The notes beneath the pieces are model-generated. The model was not told where the DNA came from. It searched no databases and saw only the letters and a program-made list of their open reading frames with translations. A DNA stretch of 64,000 nucleotides from Streptomyces sp. NBC_01241 (GTDB lineage Bacteria; Actinomycetota; Actinomycetes; Streptomycetales; Streptomycetaceae). The stretch spans positions 6,916,501 to 6,980,500 of the forward strand of contig NZ_CP108494.1 of assembly GCF_041435435.1 (NCBI RefSeq), in the 5' to 3' direction. Position numbers and translations under genes: made by a program. Each line of letters begins with the position of its first letter. Within the stretch, counting starts at the first letter, position 1. Below are positions 28,432-36,657 of the stretch, piece by piece.

Positions 28432-29064
28432 ATGACCACTCACCGCACCCCGGACACGGGCAGGACCGCCGTCGACTTCTACTTCGACCCAGCCTGCCCG
28501 TTCGCCTGGATCACCTCCCGCTGGATGCTGGAGGTGGAGCAGCAGCGCGACATCGAGCTCCGTTTCCACGTCATGAGCCTCTACCTGCACAACATCGGCA
28601 ACGAACTCCCCGACTGGTACCGGGAACTGGTCGACCGGTCGATCGGCCCGGTGCGGGTCGCGGTCGCCGCGGCAGCCGACCACGGTGACGCCGTGCTCCG
28701 CGATCTCTACACCGCGATGGGCAGCCGCGTCCACCAGCAGAAGAACGAGGACTTCGACGAAGTGATCGCCGAATCCCTGGCCGAGCTCGGCCTGCCCGCC
28801 GGGCTCGCCACCGCCGCGCACGCGGACACGTACGACGAGGCACTGCGGCGCAGCCACGACGCCGGCAAGGATCCGGAGGCGGACGCCTATGTCGGTACGC
28901 CCACGATCCATGTCGACGGTTCGGTCTGGTTCGGGCCGGTCCTGCGGGCCGTGCCGCGTGGTGAGGAGGCGGCGCGGGTCTTCGACAGCTTCCGCGTACT
29001 TGCCGGGAATCCGGACCTCTTCGAACTCAAGCGGACCCGCACGGGCAGCCTGGACGTGGGCTGA
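28432..29064 (+). CDS. DsbA-like mycothiol-dependent nitroreductase homologue (Rv2466c-like)
   Basis: A thioredoxin-fold protein of 210 residues with an inserted helical domain. FYFDPACPFAWITSRWM at residues 15-31 corresponds to the active-site motif of Rv2466c-type oxidoreductases, and GTPTIHVDG contains the cis-Pro loop. The motif here is CPFA rather than the CxxC seen in some homologues, so only the nucleophilic Cys remains. A TAGGCT -10-like box 6 nt before ATG suggests a leaderless mRNA. Its neighbour is another probable mycothiol-linked protein. Confidence 0.82.
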   Translation: MTTHRTPDTGRTAVDFYFDPACPFAWITSRWMLEVEQQRDIELRFHVMSLYLHNIGNELPDWYRELVDRSIGPVRVAVAAAADHGDAVLRDLYTAMGSRVHQQKNEDFDEVIAESLAELGLPAGLATAAHADTYDEALRRSHDAGKDPEADAYVGTPTIHVDGSVWFGPVLRAVPRGEEAARVFDSFRVLAGNPDLFELKRTRTGSLDVG

Positions 29065-29091
29065 TGGACGTCGGCCTCGGCGCGCCGAGCT

Positions 29092-29844
29092 CTACGCGGT
29101 GAGCGTGGCCGCCCGGGCGCGCGGGACGCGGGCCTCGTCGTACCGGGTCAGCAGCAGCCGTGCCAGCTCCGGTGACGCGCCGAGGACATCGGCCAGCACG
29201 TCCGCCCCGGCCGCGCCCGCGGCGATGCGGTCCGGGAGCCGGCCGGGTGCGATGACATAGGGAGCCACCGCCACCCGCCGTACGCCCTCGGCACGCAGGG
29301 TCCGTATGGCGTCCTCGGTGCGGGGGAGGGATGCGGAGGCGAACGCAGGCCGCACGGCGCACCAACCGGTGTGCCGCAGCTCCCGCGCGATTTCAGCGAT
29401 CACTGCGATCGCCTCCGGGTCTGTGGAGCCCGCCGAGGCCAGGACGAGCCCGGTCGAGCCGCGGTCACCGGGACGGATCCCGGCTTCGTGCAGCCGTCGT
29501 TCCAGTGCCGAGTTCAGCAGGGGTGACGGGCCGAGCACCTCGGCCTGCCGGATGCGCATCCGAGGCAGCCTGGTCCGGGCCTCGTGCAGCACCGTCGGGA
29601 TGTCGGACTTGGCGTGGAAGGCCCGGGTGAGCAGGAGGGGGAGCGCGATGACGGCCCCCGCCCCCTGTGCGGCCAGCCGCTCCAACACCCGCGGCACCGA
29701 CGGTGCGTTGAAGTCCAGGAAGCCGGTCTCCACGCGCAGCCCCGGCCGCAGCGACCGCACCCGCGCGGTCAGCGCGTGCACGGTCGCCGCGTGCCGTGGG
29801 TCGTGGCTGCCGTGGGCGATGACGAGGAGGACCGGGGCGGACAT
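29092..29844 (-). CDS. Sirohydrochlorin chelatase (CbiX/SirB family)
   Basis: Class II chelatase of 250 residues with two CbiX-like halves. The N-terminal half starts VLLVIAHGSHDPRHAATVHAL, carrying the metal-binding His and HGS signature. The fold has VIALPLLLTRAFHAKSDIP with the second conserved His. The C-terminal half repeats the pattern (GLVLASAGSTDPEAIAVIAE, VAVAPYVIAPGRLPDRI). It probably inserts iron into sirohydrochlorin to make siroheme for the sulfite reductase at 36654-38351, consistent with its place at the end of the sulfur cluster. Cobalt use cannot be ruled out. Confidence 0.9.
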   Translation of the reverse strand: MSAPVLLVIAHGSHDPRHAATVHALTARVRSLRPGLRVETGFLDFNAPSVPRVLERLAAQGAGAVIALPLLLTRAFHAKSDIPTVLHEARTRLPRMRIRQAEVLGPSPLLNSALERRLHEAGIRPGDRGSTGLVLASAGSTDPEAIAVIAEIARELRHTGWCAVRPAFASASLPRTEDAIRTLRAEGVRRVAVAPYVIAPGRLPDRIAAGAAGADVLADVLGASPELARLLLTRYDEARVPRARAATLTA

Positions 29845-29852
29845 GGCGTGGC

Positions 29853-30731
29853 TCAGTTCTTGACGAGGAGACCGCGGCTGCGCAGCACCCACCGCTCCAG
29901 CGGACTGAAGATCAGCAGGTCGATCGCGATGCCGACGAACAGGATCAGGATGATGGCCAGGAAGATGCCGGGCATGTCGGCGTTGTTGCGGCCGTTTTCC
30001 AGCAACTGCCCGAGCCCGAGCCCGAGGTCGGGGGAGGACGCGATGATCTCGGCGGCCATCAGCGAGCGCCAGGAGAACGCCCAGCCCTGCTTGAGACCGG
30101 CCAGATAGCCGGGCAATGCGGCCGGCAGCACGATGTGCCAGGTTCCGCGCAGCCCGGTCGCACCGAGCGTGCGGCCCGCCCTGAGGAACAGCGGCGGCAC
30201 CTGGTCGACGCCGGAGACCAGCCCGTTGGCGACCGAGGGGACGGCGCCCAGCAGGATCACCGCGTACATCATCTTGTCGTTCAGCCCGAGCCAGATCACC
30301 GCGGGCGCCACCCAGGCCACCGACGGCAGGGACTGCAGCCCGGACAGGATCGGGCCGATCGCCGCCCGTACGAACCTCACCCGGGCAACCAGCAGACCCA
30401 GCGGCGTACCGATGGCCACGGCCAGCAGGAAGCCGAGCAGACCGCGCGAGATGCTGGTCCAGACGACGTCCAGGAGCGTCCCCCGCAGCCACATGTCGAC
30501 CGCGCTGCTCCACACCGCACCCGGTGAGGGCAGCTTGTAGTCGTCGGTGACCCGGGACTCGACGAGCAACTGCCAGACGACGACCACCAGCGCCACGGCG
30601 AGCACCGGCGGCAGCACCTTGCGGAGCAGCACCTCGCGCACCGGGGTGCGGCGCACCTGCACGGCGTCCAGCGCGTCGAGCCCGGCCTCCAGCCCGGCCA
30701 GACCGTCGGGCTTGGTATCAGTGCCGGCCAT
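29853..30731 (-). CDS. ssuC: ABC transporter permease, SsuC-type
   Basis: Inner-membrane permease of a nitrate/sulfonate/taurine-class importer, 292 residues with about six membrane helices (VLPPVLAVALVVVVWQLLV first). The ATPase-contact loop reads LRAGRTLGATGLRGTWHIVLPAALPGYLAGLKQGWA (given as loop position about 185-220). Start ATG 30731 overlaps the ATPase stop by 14 bp. Its place within the cys cluster suggests import of sulfonates or another sulfur source. Confidence 0.9.
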   Translation of the reverse strand: MAGTDTKPDGLAGLEAGLDALDAVQVRRTPVREVLLRKVLPPVLAVALVVVVWQLLVESRVTDDYKLPSPGAVWSSAVDMWLRGTLLDVVWTSISRGLLGFLLAVAIGTPLGLLVARVRFVRAAIGPILSGLQSLPSVAWVAPAVIWLGLNDKMMYAVILLGAVPSVANGLVSGVDQVPPLFLRAGRTLGATGLRGTWHIVLPAALPGYLAGLKQGWAFSWRSLMAAEIIASSPDLGLGLGQLLENGRNNADMPGIFLAIILILFVGIAIDLLIFSPLERWVLRSRGLLVKN

Positions 30732-31506
30732 GACGGCGGATCTCCCCACGCAGTTGTTCGGTGATCTCAAGGGACAGTTCCGCCACAGCGGTGTCCTCGA
30801 TACGGCGCGGCTGATCGATGTCGACCGTCCACTCGCGGGCGATCCGGCCGGGCCGGGACGACAGCAGGACGACGCGCTCGGCGAGCCGTACCGCCTCGCG
30901 CACGTTGTGTGTGACGAAGAGGACCGAGACCTTCGTCTCGCGCCAGATCCGGGTCAGCTCGTCATGCAGTACGTCCCGGGTGATGGCGTCGAGCGCGGCG
31001 AACGGCTCGTCCATCAGCAGCAGTTGACTGGCCTGGGCGAGCGCCCGGGCCATCGCCACCCGCTGCCGCATGCCGCCGGAGAGCTCATGCACCCGTTTCC
31101 CGTACGACCCGCCCAGCCGTACGAGTTCCAGCAGCCGCTCCGCCTCCGTGCGGCGCTCCGACTTGGGTACGCCGCGCAGCCGCAGCGCGAGTTCGATGTT
31201 CTTGCCCGCGGTCAGCCACGGGAACAGGGCGTGCTCCTGGAACATCAGGGCCGGGCGCCCGCCGGGGGTCTCGATGGATCCCGCGGCCGGGCGGTCGAGC
31301 CCGGCCACCAGGTTCAGCAGCGTCGACTTTCCGCACCCGGAGGCTCCCAGGAGGGTGACGAACTCGCCCGGTGCGACATCGAGCGTGATGTCGTCCAGGA
31401 CGAGCTGCTGCCCCGCCGGTCCGCCGAAGGACTTGGAGACATGCGAGATACGAGCGGCGTGCCCGACCGAGACACGGTCCTCGGCCTCGGTGAGAGTGGT
31501 CGCCAT
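30718..31506 (-). CDS. ssuB: ABC transporter ATP-binding protein, SsuB-type
   Basis: ATPase of the sulfur-source importer, 262 residues. Walker A LLGASGCGKSTLLN, Q-loop MFQEHALFPW, signature ELSGGMRQRVAMARAL, Walker B LLLMDEPFAALDAITR and switch His in VLFVTHNVREAVRLAE are all present. ATG 31506 is preferred because AGGAGG lies 8 nt upstream; GTG 31515 would be too close to it. Lies between permease and binding-protein genes in one operon. Confidence 0.93.
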   Translation of the reverse strand: MATTLTEAEDRVSVGHAARISHVSKSFGGPAGQQLVLDDITLDVAPGEFVTLLGASGCGKSTLLNLVAGLDRPAAGSIETPGGRPALMFQEHALFPWLTAGKNIELALRLRGVPKSERRTEAERLLELVRLGGSYGKRVHELSGGMRQRVAMARALAQASQLLLMDEPFAALDAITRDVLHDELTRIWRETKVSVLFVTHNVREAVRLAERVVLLSSRPGRIAREWTVDIDQPRRIEDTAVAELSLEITEQLRGEIRRHGRH

Positions 31507-31540
31507 GGTCGTCACCTCCTGGGAGTCTGCGAGCGGGGGC

Positions 31541-32656
31541 TTACTTGACGCCGAGGCCGGCGTCGGCCACCTCGGGCCTGCCCGCGGCCTTGAGGATCTT
31601 GTTCAGCGGCTTCAGGTCGTAGATGCCGTTGAGGTCCGGCTTCTCCAGAAGGCCCGCCTTCACCGCGTGCTGGGCCTGCGCGTCGAGCGTGGCCGCCAGC
31701 GGGTCGTCGGTGATCTGGATCGACTTCCACGCCGGGTCGATGATTTCGGCGGGCAGCGCCTTGCCGGTCAGCTTCTTCAGTGCCGCGTTGGCGGAGGCCT
31801 TCGCCTTGTCCGGGTCGGCGTTGATCCACGCGTTGGTCTTCACCGAGCCCCGCAGTACCGCCTCGACGACGTCCGGGTGCTCCTTGAGGAATTTCTGCGA
31901 CACGATGATGTTCGTGATCACGAACTTGTCGCCCGGCCACAGCGTCGACTCGTCGAGCAGTTCCCTGGCCCCCTCGGCGACCAGCTTGGACGCGGTGGGC
32001 TCGGGGACCCAGGCGCCGTCGATGGAACCGGACTTGTAGGCGTCCGGTGTCACCTTGTTGTCCGTACGGACCACGGAGACGTCGCCCTGGCCGCTCTGGG
32101 CGTCGACCTTCCAGCCCCTCTCGGAGATCCAGTTGAGGAAGGCCACGTCCTGGGTGTTGCCGAGCTGCGGGGTGGCGATCTTCTTGCCCTTGAGGTCGTC
32201 GAGGGTCTTGACCTTCTTCGGGTCGACGACCAGCTTCACACCGCCGGAGGCCGAACCGCCGATGATCCGCAGGTTCTTGCCCTTGGACTTCGTGTAGCCG
32301 TTGATGGAGGGCGACGGGCCGATGAAGCCGATGTCGATCGAGTCGGCGTTCAGCGCCTCGATCTCGGACGGCCCCGCGTTGAACTGCGAGGTCTTCAGCT
32401 GCGTGCCGCCGAGCTCCTTCTGGAAGAGGCCCTCCTGGTCACCGACCAGGGCGGTGGCGTGCGTGAGGTTCGGGAAGTACCCGATCCGTACGGTGTCCGC
32501 GGAGAGCTTCTTCGCGTCGGCGGCGACGTTCGACTTCTTGGCGTCGTCGTCCTTCGCCTCGGAGCCGTAGCCGCAGGCGGTGAGCGCGACGGCGAGCAGC
32601 GGCAGGGCGGCGGCAGCGGCGAGGCCGCGGCGCAGCGTGGTACGGGGGGCAGGCAC
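31541..32656 (-). CDS. ssuA: ABC transporter substrate-binding lipoprotein, SsuA-type
   Basis: A 371-residue binding protein of the nitrate/sulfonate/taurine family. It has a lipoprotein signal with lipobox ALTAC (C28). The mature domain shows TVRIGYFPNLTHATALVGDQ, GPSEIEALNADSIDIGFIGP and LKGKKIATPQLGNTQDVAFL. It presents the substrate to the SsuBC permease. The substrate could be a sulfonate, sulfate ester or sulfate itself; the neighbouring cysNDCH-sir genes point to a sulfur compound. Confidence 0.9.
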   Translation of the reverse strand: MPAPRTTLRRGLAAAAALPLLAVALTACGYGSEAKDDDAKKSNVAADAKKLSADTVRIGYFPNLTHATALVGDQEGLFQKELGGTQLKTSQFNAGPSEIEALNADSIDIGFIGPSPSINGYTKSKGKNLRIIGGSASGGVKLVVDPKKVKTLDDLKGKKIATPQLGNTQDVAFLNWISERGWKVDAQSGQGDVSVVRTDNKVTPDAYKSGSIDGAWVPEPTASKLVAEGARELLDESTLWPGDKFVITNIIVSQKFLKEHPDVVEAVLRGSVKTNAWINADPDKAKASANAALKKLTGKALPAEIIDPAWKSIQITDDPLAATLDAQAQHAVKAGLLEKPDLNGIYDLKPLNKILKAAGRPEVADAGLGVK

Positions 32657-32701
32657 GGGAGGCTTTCCTCTCGTCGGCCCGGTGCTCGCGTCCCTCGGAA
32701 C

Positions 32702-32803
32702 TTACGGGGACGCGGCCGGGAAGTCGGCAGGTCTTCGTCTGAACGGGTGGTGCGGGTGGTACGGGTGGGCGCGCAGGCAGTGCGCGTACGTCATCACGCA
32801 CAT
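32702..32803 (-). CDS. Candidate cysteine-containing leader peptide before ssuA
   Basis: A 33-residue open frame starting MCVMTYAHCLRAHPYH and ending in SP at TAA 32702, just 45 bp before the ssuA start. It has Cys at positions 2 and 9 and six His. The position and early Cys codons fit a cysteine-responsive leader peptide, and expression would be coupled to ribosome progress. No clear Shine-Dalgarno was seen and I do not recall an exact family, so this is a candidate only. Confidence 0.35.
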   Translation of the reverse strand: MCVMTYAHCLRAHPYHPHHPFRRRPADFPAASP

Positions 32804-32892
32804 CGCGCGACCCCGCCCTGGCCGCTGCCGAGGGCGCCGCTGCCGACGCGGCCGCCCTCCTTCGCGAACGTGGAGTAGATGTCGATGGTCAT
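32794..32892 (-). CDS. Possible 32-residue ORF coupled to cysN stop
   Basis: ATG 32892 overlaps the cysN stop (TGATG) and the frame runs MTIDIYSTFAKEGGRV, then a Gly-rich tail ending GVARCA. It has codon use like a coding sequence and would be translationally coupled to cysN. It overlaps the candidate ssuA leader frame by 10 bp. No homologue recognised. Confidence 0.35.
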   Translation of the reverse strand: MTIDIYSTFAKEGGRVGSGALGSGQGGVARCA

Positions 32893-34277
32893 CAGAAGTC
32901 CCACTCGGCGTCGTCGGCCGCGTCGGCGTCGTCGGCTGCGGGATCGGTCACGGCGGCGAACGAGGCACCGGCCATGCCCGCCGACAGCGTGGTGCCGTCC
33001 GACGGGTCGATCAGCAGGAAGGAGCCGGTGCGCCGGGAGTCCGCGTACGCGTCGAGGGCGAGCGGCTCCGCGGTGCGGACGACGACCCGGCCGATGTCGT
33101 TGGCGACGAGCCGGCCGGGGGCCGGGTGCTGGGAGAGGTCGTCCAGCGTGAGGCGCGAGGGGATGTCCTTGACGATCGCCTTGACCGTGCGGGTGGTGTG
33201 CTTGAGCAGCACCCGCTGGCCGACGGTGAGTGGCCGGTCGGCGACGTGGCAGACGGTCGCCTCGACGTCCTGGGTGACAGCGGGCGCGTCGTCGGCCGGC
33301 GCGATCAGGTCGCCGCGCGAGATGTCGATATCGTCGGCCAGCCGGATCGTCACCGACTGGGGCGCCCAGGCGATGTCCACGCTCTCGCCGAGCGCGTCGA
33401 TCGCGGTGACCGTCGACGTGCGGCCCGAGGGCAGGACGGTGACGGTCTCACCGACGCGGAACGCGCCGGCCGCGATCTGGCCCGCGTAGCCACGGTAGTC
33501 CGGGTGCTCGGCGGTCTGCGGCCGGATGACGTACTGGACGGGGAAGCGGGCGTGGCAGGCGGTGAGGTCGTGGCTGACCGGTACCGTCTCCAGGTGTTCC
33601 AGGACCGTCGGGCCGCCGTACCAGTCCATGTTCGCCGACGGTTCCACGACGTTGTCGCCGGCCAGCGCGGAGATCGGGATCGCGGTACACCAGTTTTCCT
33701 GGGGGTCGCCCCCAGACCCCCAGCCCGGGACGCCCAGGGAGGCCGCGTACGCGGTGAACTCCTCGGCGATGGCAGCGAACACCGGCTCCGCGTAGTCGAC
33801 CAGGTCCATCTTGTTGACGGCCAGTACGACGTGCGGCACCCGCAGCAGTGCGGCGACCGCGGCATGGCGGCGGGTCTGCTCGACGACGCCGTTGCGGGCG
33901 TCGACCAGGACGACGGCCAGCTCGGCCGTCGAGGCGCCCGTCACCATGTTCCGGGTGTACTGCACATGCCCCGGGGTGTCGGCCAGGATGAAACGGCGGC
34001 GTGGCGTCGCGAAGTAGCGGTAGGCGACATCGATGGTGATGCCCTGCTCACGTTCGGCCCGCAGCCCGTCGGTCAGCAGCGCCAGATCGGGCGCCTCCTG
34101 GCCCCGGCTGCGCGAGGCGCGCTCGACGGCCTCCAGCTGGTCGGTGAGGACCGACTTGGAGTCGTGCAGCAGACGTCCCACGAGGGTGGACTTGCCGTCG
34201 TCGACGGACCCCGCGGTGGCGAACCGCAGCAGGGTGGTGGTCGACAACTGCTCTGCGTGCTGGGTGAGTGTGGTCAT
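32892..34277 (-). CDS. cysN: Sulfate adenylyltransferase GTPase subunit CysN
   Basis: GTPase subunit of ATP sulfurylase, which drives formation of adenosine 5'-phosphosulfate with CysD. Of 461 residues, the GTPase domain shows G1 GSVDDGKSTLVG, G3 LADTPGHVQYT and G4 VLAVNKMDL, followed by EF-Tu-like beta domains. A 13-residue segment WGSGGDPQENWC (with preceding G) interrupts the usually continuous LGVP...TAIPISALAGDN region and is encoded by a palindromic repeat (33689-33727). Start ATG 34277 is one base from the cysD stop. Probably still functional, as the insertion is in frame and in a loop before G5. Confidence 0.95.
   Translation of the reverse strand: MTTLTQHAEQLSTTTLLRFATAGSVDDGKSTLVGRLLHDSKSVLTDQLEAVERASRSRGQEAPDLALLTDGLRAEREQGITIDVAYRYFATPRRRFILADTPGHVQYTRNMVTGASTAELAVVLVDARNGVVEQTRRHAAVAALLRVPHVVLAVNKMDLVDYAEPVFAAIAEEFTAYAASLGVPGWGSGGDPQENWCTAIPISALAGDNVVEPSANMDWYGGPTVLEHLETVPVSHDLTACHARFPVQYVIRPQTAEHPDYRGYAGQIAAGAFRVGETVTVLPSGRTSTVTAIDALGESVDIAWAPQSVTIRLADDIDISRGDLIAPADDAPAVTQDVEATVCHVADRPLTVGQRVLLKHTTRTVKAIVKDIPSRLTLDDLSQHPAPGRLVANDIGRVVVRTAEPLALDAYADSRRTGSFLLIDPSDGTTLSAGMAGASFAAVTDPAADDADAADDAEWDF
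33689..33727. repeat. Palindromic REP-like sequence inserted in frame in cysN
   Basis: CTGGGGG-TCG-CCCCCAG (33699-33715) is a perfect 7-bp stem with a 3-nt loop inside a 39-bp insertion (13 codons). GGGTCTGGGGGCGACCCCCAG-type sequences are familiar extragenic repeats in Streptomyces genomes, so this looks like a repeat that landed in a gene. Identity of the repeat family is from memory. Confidence 0.6.
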
Positions 34278-34278
34278 C

Positions 34279-35214
34279 TTAGAAGTACCCCTCGCGCTTG
34301 CGGTCTTCCATCGCGGCCTCGGACATCTTGTCGTCGGCACGCGTCGCGCCCCGCTCGGTGAGCCGGGAGGCGGCGATCTCGTCGATCACGGCGTCCAGCG
34401 TCGTCGCGTCCGAGTCGACGGCGCCGGTGCACGACATGTCACCGACCGTGCGGTAGCGGACCTGCCGGGTCTCGACCCGCTCGTCCTCCTTGGGGCCGCC
34501 CCAGTCGCCCGCGGTCAGCCACATGCCGGAGCGGTTGAAGACCTCGCGCTCATGGGCGAAGTAGATCTCCGGGAGCTCGATGCCCTCGCGGTCGATGTAC
34601 TGCCAGACGTCCAGCTCGGTCCAGTTGGAGATCGGGAAGACCCGGACGTGCTCACCGGGGGCGTGCCGGCCGTTGTAGAGCTGCCACAGCTCGGGGCGCT
34701 GGCGGCGCGGGTCCCACTGGGAGAACTCGTCGCGCAGCGAGAAGACCCGCTCCTTGGCGCGCGCCTTCTCCTCGTCGCGGCGCCCGCCGCCGAACACGGC
34801 GTCGAAGCGGTGCTGCTGGATCGCCTCGGTCAGCGGCACGGTCTGGAGCGGGTTGCGGGTGCCGTCCCGGCGCTCGCGGAGCTTCCCGGCGTCGATGTAC
34901 TCCTGCACGGAGGCGACGTGGAGCCGCAGCCCGTGCCGGGCCACCGTGCGGTCGCGGTACTCCAGCACCTCGGGGAAGTTGTGCCCGGTGTCGACGTGCA
35001 GCAGTGCGAACGGCACCGGCGCGGGCGCGAACGCCTTGAGCGCCAGGTGCAGCATCACGATCGAGTCCTTGCCTCCGGAGAACAGGATCACCGGCCGCTC
35101 GAACTCACCCGCCACCTCACGGAAGATGTGCACGGCCTCGGACTCCAGGGAGTCCAGGTGGCTGAGTGCGTACGGATTGCCGGTGCCTTCCGACACAGTC
35201 GCGACGGTCGTCAC
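34279..35214 (-). CDS. cysD: Sulfate adenylyltransferase subunit CysD
   Basis: Catalytic subunit of ATP sulfurylase, PP-loop ATP pyrophosphatase family, 311 residues. The PP-loop is VILFSGGKDSIVMLHLA, followed by ALLHVDTGHNFPEV and AVFGGGRRDEEKARAKER. The C-terminus ends with the typical EDRKREGYF. GTG 35214 overlaps the cysC stop (GTGA), giving normal length; a longer open frame upstream lies inside cysC and is rejected. Forms the CysDN complex with the next gene. Confidence 0.96.
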   Translation of the reverse strand: MTTVATVSEGTGNPYALSHLDSLESEAVHIFREVAGEFERPVILFSGGKDSIVMLHLALKAFAPAPVPFALLHVDTGHNFPEVLEYRDRTVARHGLRLHVASVQEYIDAGKLRERRDGTRNPLQTVPLTEAIQQHRFDAVFGGGRRDEEKARAKERVFSLRDEFSQWDPRRQRPELWQLYNGRHAPGEHVRVFPISNWTELDVWQYIDREGIELPEIYFAHEREVFNRSGMWLTAGDWGGPKEDERVETRQVRYRTVGDMSCTGAVDSDATTLDAVIDEIAASRLTERGATRADDKMSEAAMEDRKREGYF

Positions 35215-35756
35215 GCTGCACCCCTCTCGCTCAGCAGCGCGTACAGCTCCGCCGCGGACTCCTGCACGGTCTGTCGGTGCGACTCGATCCGCAGATCCGG
35301 CGACTCGGGCGCCTCGTACGGGTCGTCGACCCCGGTGAGCCCGCTGATCTCGCCCGCCGCCTGCTTGGCGTAGAGCCCCTTCACATCGCGTACGGAACAC
35401 ACCTCGACCGGGGTCGCGACGTGCACCTCCAGATACGCGGTCCCCTCGGCCTGGTGCCGCGCCCGCACCGCGTCGCGGCTGTCCGCGTACGGGGCGATGA
35501 CGGGGACCAGCACCTTCACGCCGTTGGCCGCCAGCAGCTCGGCGACGAAGCCGATCCGCTGGACGTTGGTGTGGCGGTCCTCGCGGGAGAAGCCGAGACC
35601 CGCGGAGAGGAACTCCCGGATCTCGTCGCCGTCGAGGACCTCCACGCGGTGGCCCTCGCCGCGCAGCCGCCCGGCGAGTTCGTACGCGATGGTGGTCTTG
35701 CCCGCGCTCGGCAGACCGGTCAGCCAGATGGTGGCACCCGTCTCCGTCACGCTCAT
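35211..35756 (-). CDS. cysC: Adenylylsulfate kinase CysC
   Basis: APS kinase that phosphorylates adenosine 5'-phosphosulfate to PAPS, 181 residues. Walker A is WLTGLPSAGKTTIAYEL, then VLDGDEIREFLSAGLGFSRE, ANGVKVLVPVIAPYADSRDA and KGLYAKQAAGEISGLTGVDDPYE (lid region). ATG 35756 is chosen for AGGAG 7 nt upstream. Because the adjacent CysH looks like an APS reductase, CysC may mainly supply PAPS for sulfotransferases rather than for cysteine. Confidence 0.95.
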   Translation of the reverse strand: MSVTETGATIWLTGLPSAGKTTIAYELAGRLRGEGHRVEVLDGDEIREFLSAGLGFSREDRHTNVQRIGFVAELLAANGVKVLVPVIAPYADSRDAVRARHQAEGTAYLEVHVATPVEVCSVRDVKGLYAKQAAGEISGLTGVDDPYEAPESPDLRIESHRQTVQESAAELYALLSERGAA

Positions 35757-35779
35757 CGAAGTCTCCTGATCAGTCGTCA

Positions 35780-36481
35780 TCAGTCGTGCAGCCCGCACTC
35801 GGTCTTGCCCCGGCCGGCCCAGCGTCCGGCGCGTGCGTCCTCGCCCTCCAGCACCCGGCGGGTGCAGGGCGCGCAGCCGACGGAGGCGTATCCGTCCATC
35901 AACAGCGGGTTGGTGAGGACGCCGTGCTCCGCGACGTACGCATCGACGTCGTCCTGGGTCCAGCGGGCGATCGGCGAGACCTTGACCTTCTGCCGCTTCT
36001 CGTCCCAGCCGACGACCGGGGTGTTCGCCCGGGTCGGGGACTCGTCGCGGCGCAGCCCGGTCGCCCAGGCCGCGTACGAAGTCAGGCCCTCCTCAAGGGG
36101 CTTGACCTTCCGCAGCTTGCAGCACAGGTCGGGGTCGCGGTCGTGCAGCTTCGGCCCGTACGCGGCGTCCTGCTCGGCCACGGTCTGCCGCGGGGTGAGC
36201 GTGATGACGTGGACGTCCATCACGGCTTCGACCGCGTCGCGGGTCCCGATCGTCTCGGGGAAGTGGTAGCCGGTGTCGAGGAAGACCACGTCGACGCCGG
36301 GAAAGGCGCGCGAGGCGAGGTGGGCGACGACCGCGTCCTCCATGGACGAGGTGACGCAGAACCGCTTGCCGAAGGTGTCGGAGGCCCACTTCAGGACTTC
36401 CAGCGGGGAGGCACTCTCCAGCTCCCGGCCCGCGCGTTCGGCCAGGCTCTTGAGGTCACCGGTCTGCTGAGTGTCCGTCAT
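35780..36481 (-). CDS. cysH: Assimilatory APS/PAPS reductase CysH with Fe-S motif
   Basis: Thioredoxin-dependent reductase releasing sulfite, 233 residues. PP-loop-like SSMEDAVVAHL and VFLDTGYHFPET are followed by the double Cys pair C120-C121 (DLCCKLRK) and C203-x2-C206 (VGCAPCTR), the [4Fe-4S] ligands typical of APS reductases. The catalytic Cys is in the C-terminal ECGLH (C229). The Fe-S pair argues for APS as substrate. Overlaps the small upstream gene by ATGA, lies 23 bp before cysC. Confidence 0.95.
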   Translation of the reverse strand: MTDTQQTGDLKSLAERAGRELESASPLEVLKWASDTFGKRFCVTSSMEDAVVAHLASRAFPGVDVVFLDTGYHFPETIGTRDAVEAVMDVHVITLTPRQTVAEQDAAYGPKLHDRDPDLCCKLRKVKPLEEGLTSYAAWATGLRRDESPTRANTPVVGWDEKRQKVKVSPIARWTQDDVDAYVAEHGVLTNPLLMDGYASVGCAPCTRRVLEGEDARAGRWAGRGKTECGLHD

Positions 36482-36657
36482 ATCCCATCCCGTTCAACGT
36501 CGTTGCGCTGAAGTCCCCGGGTCAGCAGACCCAGGAACTTGAGCTGGAACGCGCGGTTGCAGGAAGCGCATTCCCAGGCGCCGTGGCCGGTCTCGTGCGG
36601 GCGCAGGTCCTCGTCGCCGCAGTAGGGGCAGTGGAACGGTGCGGCGCGCTCGCTCAT
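36478..36657 (-). CDS. Small zinc-ribbon protein of the sulfur cluster
   Basis: A 59-residue protein with two CxxC pairs (FHCPYCGDEDL, WECASCNRAFQ), so a zinc ribbon. It sits between sulfite reductase (4-bp overlap) and cysH (ATGA overlap). An equivalent small gene lies at the same place in the S. coelicolor cys cluster as I recall it. The function is unknown; it could be a regulator or a redox or metal chaperone for the reductases. Confidence 0.8.
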   Translation of the reverse strand: MSERAAPFHCPYCGDEDLRPHETGHGAWECASCNRAFQLKFLGLLTRGLQRNDVERDGI

